DNA of 64,000 nucleotides, from the NCBI GenBank assembly GCA_947462335.1, contig OX381714.1, positions 17,270,618-17,334,617 on the forward strand, read 5' to 3'. The notes beneath the pieces were generated by a model. It was not told where the DNA came from and did not search any database. It saw only the letters and a list, made by a program, of their open reading frames with translations. The DNA is from Harmothoe impar (taxonomy: Eukaryota; Annelida; Polychaeta; Phyllodocida; Polynoidae). The translations under genes and the position numbers were made by a program. Within the stretch, counting starts at the first letter, position 1. Every line of letters starts with the position of its first letter. Below, piece by piece: positions 11,401-22,053 of the stretch.

Positions 11401-14400
11401 GACCCCAACCCCGGTATTAAACATTATTTTGAGGGTTTCTGGAGGGCTACAGCCCGTGATACTAACCAGGGGAGTAAGGGGACCCTAACCCCGGTATTAA
11501 ACATCATTTTAATAGTTTCTGGAGGAGTACAACCCATGATACTAACCAGGGGAGTAAGGGGACCCCAACCCCGGTATTAAACATTATTTTGAGGGTTTCT
11601 GGAGGGCAACAGCCCGTGATACTAACCAGGGGAGTAAGGGGACCCTAACCCCGGTATTAAACATCATTTTTAATAGTTTCTGGAGGAGTACAACCCATGA
11701 TACTGACCAGGGGAGTAAGGGGACCTTGATCCCGTTATCATAGATTATTTTGTACGCTTCTGTAGGGGTGCAACCTGTAATAGTATTTGGTAGTATTTAA
11801 GATGATTTTAAATAAAGTCTCATATAAAATAGGTTCTAATCATCACAGGAAAAAAATGAAAATATGCCTGTAATGCTAACAGTGTATAGAATTAGATTAT
11901 AATATCATTCACAACTCATTAATGATAATAAAGATAATTTATAAATTTGGTTAGGTACCCCCTCCCTCCCTAGTCACACCTCCCCCAGCATGTCCCCCCC
12001 CACCCCACCCCCCACCCCCACCAACATGCCAAACACACCCCATTCAGGGGGGCGGAGGTGTTATAACTAAGACAATGCTAGCAAGGGAAGCATGTTCTGT
12101 ATAGGGGTGGTTCCCATGGAGACCACTGACCTACATAGCTATGTCTACCTGCAGGAGTGCATGTTACACACCAAGTGGTCAACATGCACATACAGTAGCT
12201 GGTCACAGTGAGGACAGGATATGTGTCAGAGAGGTGTGTAGGTATAATTCAATAGCAATACTATAATAATATACCAATTGGTAATATAATACTAGAAAAT
12301 TGTATTAGAAATAATATAGATGCATTTTGTTAAGCAGAAGTAATTATTTATCCCTTTCTCTTAGTGTTTGTTTGGTATAAATAATTTGCATATACATACA
12401 TGTAGTATTATCTTGTTACAGGTTGGTATATTATCACAGTGTGGTTATCATGCTTGTTCTTAATTTGCACATACTGAGAATAATGCAATAATCTATATTT
12501 TTAATACAAATTATATAATATACAAAAGAATTAGAGTATCTAACTGTACATGCATCTGTACTGATGAACACTCAAACAACCTTATACATTATGAGTATTG
12601 TATGTACATGTATCCCCTAAACCAACCTCCAAAAAAACATGTAATTAATTTCCTTTTCTTTTAATTGCAGATGTACCTCCCTTTCCGTTATTATACATTA
12701 TTTTGACCCCCTGAATCCTCCCCCAGCCGCCAGGGGCCGGGTGCCGGTCCCCCAATCCCCCTGGAGGCGCCCCCGGCCGCCAGGGGCTGGGTGCCGGTCC
12801 CCCAGCCCCCCTGGAGGCGCCCCCGGCCGCCAGGGGCCGGGTGCCGGTCCCCCAGCCCTCCTGGAGGCTCCCCAGTCCCCCTGGAGGCACCCCCGGCCGC
12901 CAGAGGGCGGGTGCCGGTCCCCCACTCCCCCTGGAGGCGCCCCAGTCCCCCTGGAGGCGCCCCAGTCCCCCTGGAGGCGCCCCCGGCCGCCAGGGGCCGG
13001 GTGCCGGTCCCCCAGCCCCCCTGGAGGCGCCCCAGTCCCCCTGGAGGCACCCCCGGCCGCCAGAGGGCGGGTGCCGGTCCCCCACTCCCCCTGGAGGCGC
13101 CCCAGTCCCCCTGGAGGCGCCCCAGTCCCCCTGGAGGCGCCCCCGGCCGCCAGGGGCCGGGTGCCGGTCCCCCAGCCCCCCTGGAGGCGCCCCAGTCCCC
13201 CTGGAGGCACCCCCGGCCGCCAGAGGGCGGGTGCCGGTCCCCCAGTCCCCCTGAAGGCGCCCCCGGACGCCAGGGGCTGGGTGCCGGTCCCCCACTCCCC
13301 CTGGAGGCCCAGGTTGGCTCCTATGAAAATGATGAAAATGATGAATGAATATTAACCCCCCCCCCATTGCACAATAAAATTGATGCCTACCTAAATTAAA
13401 AGAATGAGCAAGCTTTGAGTAAAGCTAGAGCAATTATAGCAATCTCCATTAAATATTATGTAAAGGTCATTAAATGTGCTTAAATGTCGTTCATGGAAAT
13501 CCTGCCCTGGACCTTGATATCATGTTTAATGACCTTTAATGACCACCTTGCCAGTCCATTTAATCAACTTAAATACACTTAAATCCTACTTAAATGTCAC
13601 CTTAAAGTGTTGCTTTAAGTACACCAAAATGTTACTTAAATGTCGAAATTGACATTTAAGTTTCACCTTAAATGTACTTAAATTTGACATTTAAGTAATA
13701 AAAATGACATTTAAGGTACACTTAAATAGATATTTTCGTGCAGTGTGTAGAATTATGAAGCTAACAATGTCAAAACGGTACAGTATTGAAATGTATTGCA
13801 CCCTTTGTTGTCATGATACATGGGTGCAGGGCTGGTGAGTAACTGGCCATTTCTGCATGGGTTTGATACAAACCTGAATGGTAGGGTAGATTGCATCAAT
13901 GCTGTTGGCACTGCATTGGTGGATAATGGCTTCAGCTGCTACAGATTGTTCTACACAAAGATAGGCACGTACATGTTGTACTGTTTTAGGGGATTGTGTC
14001 AGATCTACAGAGTGTTATCATAAAAGTATGATCAATAAGTTTACCAAGAATAAAAGAGATTTGCACATCAATCATCTCCCGCGTGTTAACTGATTCTGCC
14101 TGCCTCTTTCTTCTCCGCCTCTTAGAAACATCACCAAGGACAATGGTCGCTGTGGGGCAAATCATCTCAGTGGATGAACTTCTACGACAGGCCTAAAAAT
14201 GTAATGTAACCAATCTCTATGAGAAGCCTTAGTAGCCTAACAAAACTTAAATTATAGTATGTATCATCCGAGTAAATGTGTAATCATGATTAACTATGCT
14301 AAATAAAATGCTCCAACCGTCCTGATCATGATATGAAAAGTACCTCGCCAGTACTATATTAGTGTATCATGCTAACCATTGGGAATGTCTTAACGCCATA

Positions 14401-17400
14401 CATTGATTGACTTGCCATGGATGCACCCATGCATCATAAAGATCATATGGGTAAAGCACATTAAAGCACTGTGCCGCCCTTGCAGGGTGCTATAATTCAA
14501 AACTCAGTATTTTGTATTTATTATGGCCGTCTATGACTTCTACCTACAGTGTTGTATATTTTGCTTCCACTACTACCGGCACGTGTGGCAATTACTAAAG
14601 TCTGTAGGACGGGGGTCCGCACCGTATCCAGGTTACTCCCTGACACGGTCAGCTCTTGGCCACCCCTGGATGAGGAATAGAACACAATATGTAATATTAA
14701 AATAGGCTTCACTTTGTTTTTACATAATTTATCTTGACAGAGGCAGGCCATCATCATTCAATTTCTATTGGTGTTGCCTATGGATTTTTCTTACCAGTTT
14801 AAAAACACTTGCAACTTTTCTAAATTATCTGTACCTTTTGGCTCAATAACCCTTATATATAGAAATAGAAGTGAATTCATGGGTGAAGGTATAATGAATT
14901 GCATGCTTTTCGAAATAGCAGCTAAAGGAGAAAAACGATGGAAATGCCACATCATAACAAACATTGACAGTAGTAAAATAGTATTAAGTAGGGGATCTTA
15001 CTAAAACTTGCATGCAATAATATGTATGGAGAAATAATGATTTTTAAAAATCATCTTACGAGAGGATGACCTCGAGTGGCTGTACCTTGGTTACAGTCGG
15101 GTCTGTAGTGTATGTGTAGGTGAAGTTAGCGGGCCACACGACACCGTCGCCATCCTGGTACGACAAGTCGAGTGCATCGTTGATGAGGCTAACATTGTTT
15201 AGTGCTGGAGTATCACAGATGTGTAGCACGGGGGACCTGCAATGTGATGCTTGATGTATTAATCGATCCCATGCATCGAATATTGAGAGGATATATAGAC
15301 TCAGATTATCCTGCATAACCTACTACAACCAGACCGTCATGGAAGCCCTTTCCCATTGTTTCAATGTTTTCCTCTTTTCAATGAAATAGTTCTGCAATGT
15401 ACTGGGTTGATGCTTGGATCGAGCCTTTGTATCAAATATTTAAATGAATATAGACTTATATTATCCTAAAACTACAATCATATCACCATGGAATTTCTTT
15501 CCCATTGTTCCAATTCTTCTTTTTTTCATTCCTTTTCAATGAAATAGTTCCTGACTGAATATTTCCTCACCTATAGTCTAGTCAATAAGATTCACAAGAT
15601 GCATTACGATAATTTGCTTTTCCATTTAGAAAATGTTGAATAAAATGGCTGAATAAAAATACAGTTCACAGAGCACTTTTGTCTCTTCATGTATGTGACC
15701 CAATAAGTGCTGAGAGATGGCTCACCTGGCCTGGGTCTGACACTGCTGGTCTCCAACATAGAGCTCCAGGTCCTCTGTAAAGTACCCGGTGACGGTAACA
15801 CTGGTCCCCCCGGAGCTGGGGCCGCGTACAGGGGCAACCATCCACACAGCCAGGTCTGCAGGAACAGAGAGGGCAAGGTTTACTTATTGAACCACTTAAG
15901 GTAGCAGAGTGCATTGATATCTTACACCCTAAACCAGTGGGCACAACATGTGGCTCAACATTGAAACAACTTTGAGTCAACATTGGATCAACCTTGAGAA
16001 CCATTTTCCGATGTTCATTCAATGTTCTGTGCCCACTGGGATCCATGCTTTTGATACAAAACGTCAGATTTGGAGACCTCCACAAACAATGTAGGACCTC
16101 AACAAATGATCTATGGGGACCTCAAAATTGATGTGTGCGATCCTCCAAAATTGATTCATGGGTACCTTAAATTGTCGGGGTTCAGGCGCCAGTTCAAATG
16201 GGGGTTTATTCCAAAAGCACCCTTCACTACAATGATAAGATAATAGCTATAATAGAAGCACAAGTTACCAGTTTGTGGCTGTGGGATGACGCCAATGGCT
16301 GCAGAGACAGGGAGTCCGTGAAGACGACCCGGCCCTACCAGTGTCTGTAGTGCCGTCAGTACGTGAGCGGCATGTGTCACGTTGTGGGTGGTGGCGTTAA
16401 ACAACAGGGCCGTGCTGCCACTCAGTGTGGGGCTGGAAACAGCAACATGTCGACAATCAGACATGAGTATTGACTGTCTCTGGTCACCCATGTAGGAAGA
16501 GATGGTGACAATTCTATGCTCAGGAGATTCAAAAGACTCCAGTCTAATTGGCTATATTCTAGAGTCATATTAATTTCTTTTCGTCAATTTTGACAAAATG
16601 TCGTTTATACCTCCCCTTTAAAGCTCTACTCCTTTACACGTCTCCTGTGTATACTGGGCATATTCACTGCCAAATCGATGTAGGACAATTCCCTAATAGA
16701 TTATACTACTATCTCAATTTTAAGATCAACAGTTCCACCATATTATAGTTTTAGAACTATACTCACACCACGCCCAGGAAGTCAAAGTCGAAACTGTTCC
16801 CCAGCTGTATCTGCAGAGTGATACACAATATGACTAGCTTATATTATGTGCCACGATCTTTGGAAAGGGAGCTTAGTGCAGGGTCATATTCATAGTGCAT
16901 GTCACATTATGGTCAGGATAGCTACATCTTGAAAAACTAGTTTGGAGATAATGCATTGATAAGAAATCAGTTTTATTTTAAACAAGTATTGATTAACAAT
17001 AATGCAACAAGATATATTCATGCATCCTTTATTATTGTAATAGATGCCCATAGATATTTGTGAGACGATTAGACATTTGAACGTTCCCCGAGGAGATGTA
17101 TCTGTTATGGCCACCGTCCACAGAGCATAAATCGGCCGTATATCAAGAAAATTGCCGTACTTTCCCTCTGTAAATTGTGTATAAGTATCTAGCATAGCAA
17201 TGCATTTCTGTATGAACACAGAACCAAAAGGATGTATAAACGCAAGAAGAAATATATTTACTATTAGAAAATGTTCAAAGCTGTACCTCTTGACAGATGA
17301 TGTTGAGGTAGCCGACGTCTTGACATGGTCTTTCTGCAATATCATCGGTCCAAGTTCGTAGAAGTGTGATGTTATAAATCAGTTGGTCAACACCTGTGGG

Positions 17401-17802
17401 GAAGAGCATATAACAGTATGATATTTCACTACCCAATGTAGATCGTTCGGCGTGATACACCAATGCAGCACGGGAAAGTTTCAGTAATTCCACTCATTTA
17501 TAATTTTTGAGATAGAAATTTGTTTGGCAAAAATACTATTTGGCAAAAATAATATTTGTAAACACGTTAAGTCTTTCTTGCAACCAAACAATACAATGTA
17601 CAACGGGCAGAGGACTGAATAGGTCTTGGCAAGCTCATATCTCAAGTAATGAAATAATTATGTTCATTGTGCCATAATTGATCTTAAAACGCAGCATTAC
17701 ATAGTACTAAGTTATGAAATTAGTGAACTAACCTGCTGTATTGGAGGCAGTAAACGCAAGGGCAATTGCTAGCCTCCAGACCAATGGAACATGGAATAAC
17801 AT
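8414..17802 (-). CDS. IPT/TIG-domain type I membrane receptor with furin site (12 exons)
   Basis: Exons in transcript order: 17802-17733, 17393-17287, 16810-16767, 16432-16269, 15855-15726, 15236-15060, 14665-14544, 14149-14045, 13935-13874, 10644-10520, 9948-9778, 9028-8414. All have GT-AG borders and phases agree at every junction except exon 9 to 10. About 630 residues. Order: signal peptide (MLFHVPLVWRLAIALAF), an unassigned N-glycosylated region, IPT domains (GPSSGGTSVTVTG; SGGQELTVSG), a basic furin-type site (SKRRRRKRQAES), a further IPT (DPVLEAF ... GKTLIIKGKDLL ... CEPP) resembling the last IPT of plexins and MET, one membrane helix (about NILIGVGVVFFCLIITLVAV), then a roughly 155-residue tail rich in Arg, Asn, Gln and Ser. 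There is no sema domain, kinase or RasGAP in the model. Likely a cell-surface receptor or adhesion protein; ligand unknown. The tail is the least certain part. Confidence 0.72.
9410..9715. repeat. fold-back (palindromic) MITE, family with copy at 62.97 kb
   Basis: Nested palindromes: atggccgtattcaatgg/ccattgaatac and tatttcactcgtgggggctggggc/gccccagcccccattcgtgaaata. The whole matches the segment 62975-63210 (tatgcttaag ... aataaacaca ... ctaccaactacattgatac ... tgtctatgtatca). It sits in intron 11 of the IPT gene. Confidence 0.8.
10282..10580 (-). repeat. 58-60 bp minisatellite derived from the 3' end of IPT exon 10 and its splice donor
   Basis: Read on the minus strand, the last about 60 bases of exon 10 (coding FEPPSFTQKLRGKTLIIK) end at a GTCAGT donor. 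Downstream come about four tandem, diverged copies of the same block. Most of them again end in (A/C)AG followed by GTCAGT. Period is 57-62 bp. The copies therefore repeat both coding sequence and 5' splice site. Confidence 0.85.
10757..11030. repeat. about 58-bp tandem repeat with a palindromic core
   Basis: Five copies of a unit holding ggaaatgtcaaatgacatttcc, then taaatttaaggtaaacttaaatcttccc. These are the subterminal repeats of the CACTA-like element; a looser set lies at 13440-13740. Confidence 0.85.
11080..11750. repeat. 80-bp tandem repeat with 160-bp higher order
   Basis: About eight copies with exact 80-base spacing of actaaccaggggagtaag (11221, 11301, 11381, 11461, 11541, 11621). 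Alternate copies carry ttttgagggttt or ttttaatagttt, giving a 160-bp higher-order period. It lies inside the CACTA-like element. Confidence 0.92.
12715..13313. repeat. GC-rich minisatellite (50-bp and 20-bp units)
   Basis: Tandem units ctggaggcgcccccggccgcc ... gggtgccggtcccccag, with shorter inserted units ctggaggcgccccagtccc. Base composition is sharply different from the AT-rich surroundings. Long open frames in several reading frames on both strands are an artefact of the repeat. Confidence 0.95.
15934..16039. repeat. short fold-back element with CCAGTGGGCACA ends
   Basis: Inverted ends ccagtgggcacaacat and atgttctgtgcccactgg flank 70 bases containing two ttgagtcaacattg-like repeats. It lies in intron 4 of the IPT gene. 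The ends resemble those of the elements at 53.6 and 55.4 kb (CCCAG(T/C)AAACAC). Confidence 0.75.
17733..17802 (-). CDS. exon 1 of the IPT receptor: signal peptide
   Basis: ATG at 17802-17800 opens a typical signal peptide (hydrophobic core LAIALAF, then TASNTAG). The donor is GTTAGT, and the split glycine codon joins in phase to exon 2 (GVDQLIYNITLL). This start was chosen because the protein upstream is not open in frame and the signal peptide fits a type I receptor. Confidence 0.75.
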
Positions 17803-19136
17803 ACTGAGTGAAGCTGCTGAAACTATAATACATATAACAGATTATGCTACTAAATAACATAGGGTCAGAAAAAGAGAAAATATTTGTTTCAGGTCACCCG
17901 ACCAACCCTATCAAAACAGGGCCGACCCTACATTTTTTTATGCAATTCTGAAGTAATTTTCGCATCTTTGGCTTTTTTTTTGTTGTAAATTTTAGGGTAT
18001 TCAAAAAAGTTGGCTCGTACATTCATGTTAAAAAATATATACTAAAAAAAAGATCCGAGCTAGCGACCCTACATTTCCCTACCATGTTACTTGAAACAAA
18101 CCTTCTTTTTTTGGCCTAGTTACAAACCTTCTTTAAGATACTCTGTTTGTACTGAAATGGTTACAATAATTATGCTTGGTTTCACCTTATTACTCTGCGT
18201 ACTATCTCAAACTATTATATAAAGAACAATCATCAATTTTACATCTTTGTATACATAGTCATTACAGTATAGTTTACCCTTATACATGTTGTGGGCGTGT
18301 ACCATGCTTGTGGTATAGTCATCCTTTATAGTTACATATAAATGGTGGTTCACCGTTCATCCCCTGCAGGGGCAACAGGAACAATTGTATAGCCGCAAAA
18401 AGCCGCAAGAAGTAGGACATAAAACAAACCGAAAATAAAGAATTCGTGAAAAGGTAAAAGAAAAAAGTAGAGATCCTTACCTAGTCTTCTTTATCATGAG
18501 CAATGTATTCATATAGCATATGTTTTTTGCTGAGCAGTGTTTATGAAGTCAGTCATCCTCATCCCTCCTGCCCCACCCATACACCTTTCTCATTCATTTC
18601 TTCTCGATCTCCACTCTCTCCCCTAACATGTATGTCTGCTTCTCCCCTCCTCCCCTTGCCTGTCTGCCTCCTTCTCTCTGTCCTCCCTTACCTGCCTGCA
18701 TGCGTCTCACTTCCCTGACCTTACCTATCTGTCTGCTTCTCTCCCTCTCCTCCTATCTGTCTGCCTACTTCTTTCCTTCTCCGATTATCTGTCTTTCTGC
18801 CTCCCTATTATCGACATCTCCTTGTCTGTCTCCCTAGCCCATAGAACTGGCCCATTTACCCTTTTAACGTGTCTGCCTGCCTGTATCCTTATATGCCTAT
18901 AACCCTCTAGCTATATAGATGGTACGTATACATCGGACTTATAGTTTAGCACGCCCAGCGGTAGGTCACACAAATAGATGACCCACCCAATACCAATGAC
19001 ATAAGACACACTCATCCAATAGAACACAACGCTTAATAACACTTAAATACTGCAACCAATATCAACGAGTGCATTGGGAATATGCCAAAAAAGGCACATT
19101 CACATGGTTAGCTAATAATTAACTTTACACTCACCT

Positions 19137-19311
19137 GGTCAGCAGTCCCATGTCCTTGATTAGCAGGACCTATTACATGCACCTGCCCCCGTGCCTGGTG
19201 GTAAGTAGTGTAGATGTGGACCCCGAGACAACTCCTGTATGTTCGCTGTATTCTCTCTTCCTGTTTCTCAAGTCTGTCATGCCCTGGTTCAACTCTATAG
19301 CTCTGCCTCAC
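19137..19311 (-). other. possible 5' untranslated exon of the IPT receptor
   Basis: A stretch ending in a good donor (ctgaccag then GTGAGT) lies 1.3 kb upstream of the signal-peptide exon on the same strand. Joining it to the acceptors just before 17802 does not keep its own ATG in frame, so it would be untranslated. This is inference from one splice signal. Confidence 0.3.
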
Positions 19312-20510
19312 TAAGCCCCATGTTTACGCGATGACTGCAGTAGTTTATCATTGTGTTATTGAGTGTTGATCTCTGAAGACTTTTATGCTGTGTCGTGACT
19401 GGTACATCACAATTTTTTTTTCTGTCCAGATTTGGCCTTTTGTTTTTGTTTATTTGATAGGGATACTTCTGCCATCCTATATCACTGTACTTTTATTTCA
19501 CTTTCAAAGTTATTTCCTTTTAATTTTCAACGACCCAAAAACTTAGAATATGCTTGGGACCATATTTCAAAACACATTTTCTGGATAGATAATAATAGCA
19601 GGCAATATTTGTGTGATCTAGTCAATACATCTTTATAATACTATTCCAATTCACACAAACTGATTATCTTAGAAACCAGCGTGGGACACCCCCGCCCCTC
19701 TTTCAGTTTTATATTTTCAGAGACGATAAACCCTGAAGGTCATATTATGGTTGAAACCTGCCAACCCCACCCCTCATCTCATCTCATCTCATCATTGAAT
19801 ACCAGTTAATACTATTTATGAAAATATTCATTACCAAAATGTCTGTTCATATAAGTTATCTATTTTCCAATTGTGTTATGCCATAACCAAAACTAACGTA
19901 TCTGTGATAAACTATCTGAATGATAAGGGCACCTAGCGGAAGCAAGGCAATGCGCCTAAGCTAGGATGATGCATCTACTTTTGTATTTGTTAGTATTAGT
20001 ATTAGTATTTGTTAGTATTAGTTAAATATTTGTTACGGGTCAATTTACATATATATATCTGTGTTGGTAGTGCCCTCTTTTTAGTGTTACAGCTGGTTTC
20101 AGTACAGAACCCAAGCAGCACTGATATCCAGCACCGCACGCAACACTCCACACAAGATGGGAATCCCCATCAAAGAGGCCCCTCCTTACAGTCCCAATAT
20201 GGGCCTGTACACAGTGTATACAACTCGGGCTTTCCATCTTCCTTCTTCCTGGTCTAAGTCCTACCCTTTACACCACACCAGCCCATCACCTGTGACCTGA
20301 ATATATAGACCGTTGGTAGTTTTTATGGATGATGCTTAGGACTTTCCTCAATAACAGCAGAGCTCAGGACTTATCATGTATTATCTTGAGAATTTGGGTA
20401 CACACATCATTCAATATTTGCTCTCATGAGCACCTATCTCAAATGAATGCAAGGGGACAGGGGTCTTTCGATAAACTATATTCTAGTCTATAATCAACGG
20501 CGGTCTTGTA

Positions 20511-20625
20511 TAAGCTAACCCCAGGGACTGCCCAAACCCAGCAAAATGCAAGTTCAAGGTCATAGTGGTTGTCACCAGAGCCTTCCTCTGGAAGAATTTG
20601 GGAACCAGAGTATGTGATCCGGGAC
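20511..20625 (+). repeat. dispersed repeat shared with 46.9 kb
   Basis: Block gcccaaacccagcaaaat ... gccttcctctggaagaatttgggaacc matches 46897-46995 (gcccagacccagcaaaat ... gccttccttcggaagggtttgggaac). It holds a small internal hairpin. No class can be assigned. Confidence 0.7.
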
Positions 20626-21796
20626 TTGATTCTCCACCTGCGTGGGGTAAGAGTATTCGCACATGTCAATAAATACACTGCTGTATTTCAAGTCAAGCTG
20701 AACCAGATAATATATAGATATATTTTTAAAGGGACTTTCTACTTGTCGCAGGGTTACTGATGTTCTATTGACTTTTGCATATAACTCAGGATTATGTTAG
20801 TATGATGTTTTATCTGATACACAATCAAAAGAAATTGCTATGTCATGGTACTAACTTTCATGGTATAGGTCAAATCCCACAACGCGAGAGAGGCTTGAAA
20901 AACATAGTTTATTATGAAATCCTGATCACTCAGCCGATTCTGAGGCCTACATTGGCTAAGACAGGCCCAAATCGGTGAGAAAGTGTTGCCTTTCTCTTGT
21001 GATTTGGGAAATTGCAAGGATCAATAGAGTAAGATATTTTCCCCCAGAAGACCTAAAAAATGTTGCTTATTAGAATATGTCAATGATTTGGTTTATATAG
21101 GGGGGACACTCCAAATAATATCTTTAGGCTAGTTCAGAGGGAATAGTCAAGACAAACCATACTGTGAAGTAACTCCCCTCAAACAGATCCTTTAACCAGT
21201 CCTGCACACAACACTTGCCTGCCTGTTATTGACCACTTTGGGATTTGGAGAGGCATAAGATCATGGGACAAGTGTTGCGATTTACAATATTGGCAACAGT
21301 TGCCCCTTGTTATTATGTCAATAATTAACACTTTCTGGCCCATTTTTCGCGTTGTGGGATTTGACCTTATGGCCATTTGAGCAAAGGAGTACCTTAACTG
21401 TAGAAATGAATAGAAAAACAGCATTTTTGAATGTGTCTTTAGTATGATTTACTTTATCACAGTTCTACTATACTTTTATTTACCACTCTTCTCGCTTTAT
21501 CCATTTACCCCTGGCATCATTAAAGTTTTAAATATTCATAATTTACCATAGCCTGAAAGGGCAATATATACTACTAGGACAGACAATGCTGTGATTTATT
21601 GCTCCAGCAAAAAACATCAATACCTACAGCAAAGTATAAAATCAATCTTCAAGACTACCAATGCAATACGGGTCACAGTCCATAGAGCATAAATAGGCCG
21701 TATTCGGCTTTTCTATGCGCAATTTACATAGGAAATGTATGGCAATTTTATCCACTTTTTATGCTCTGTTTTATGCTCTGTGCACGATGGGTATCA

Positions 21797-21906
21797 AGGC
21801 TCACACTCAGAAAAGTCAGCGTCATTGTCGCTGAAAGGTCAGGCAGTGCCTGACTTTCAGGTGAGAGTGGTTTTAGCGACAATGACGCTGACTTTTCTGA
21901 GGGTGC
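21797..21906. repeat. hairpin element (about 40-bp arms)
   Basis: Arms cactcagaaaagtcagcgtcattgtcgct and its complement agcgacaatgacgctgacttttctgaggg enclose a smaller inverted pair aggtcaggcagtgcctgac. Typical MITE shape. Confidence 0.85.
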
Positions 21907-22053
21907 TTAATTAGAGATAAGTGGTGTGACCATTTCCTATTTAAAGGGTCACCAGTACATGGCAGTCTAAGCAGCGGAAGAAAATGTATCTACAGTTTAT
22001 ACATAACAAATAGAGCCATCTTGGAGCCTACAGCTACAATCCATAGATGAGTC

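Larger units (their letters stand above)
10662..13745. mobile_element. non-autonomous CACTA/EnSpm-like DNA transposon, 3.08 kb
   Basis: The ends are inverted repeats beginning CACTGCATGAAAAT (left) and CACTGCACGAAAAT (right, complement). The element is flanked on both sides by TGT (10659-10661 and 13746-13748), the 3-bp target duplication typical of CACTA elements. Inside each end are many copies of tgacattt(aag/ccgg) motifs in both orientations, like the subterminal repeats of CACTA elements. No transposase is visible; the inside is satellite DNA. It fills nearly all of the intron between exons 9 and 10 of the IPT gene. Confidence 0.8.
17803..22053. other. intergenic, no convincing coding gene
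   Basis: Contains the possible 5' exon at 19137-19311, a pyrimidine-rich tract (18540-18870, ctgtctgcctcctt repeats), a repeat shared with 46.9 kb (20511-20625) and a hairpin (21797-21906). A short frame at 20080-20258 follows an acceptor-like tract but resembles no family I know. Confidence 0.6.

Noticed and set aside
12645..13367. Long open frames (up to 240 codons) on both strands, Pro/Gly/Arg-rich
   Set aside because: They arise in several frames at once from the GC-rich minisatellite; no start context, domain or splice support.
19980..20260. Plus-strand exon candidate with PSSTDIQHRTQ or APPYSPNMGLYTVY readings
   Set aside because: One acceptor-like tract only, two competing frames, no family recognised.
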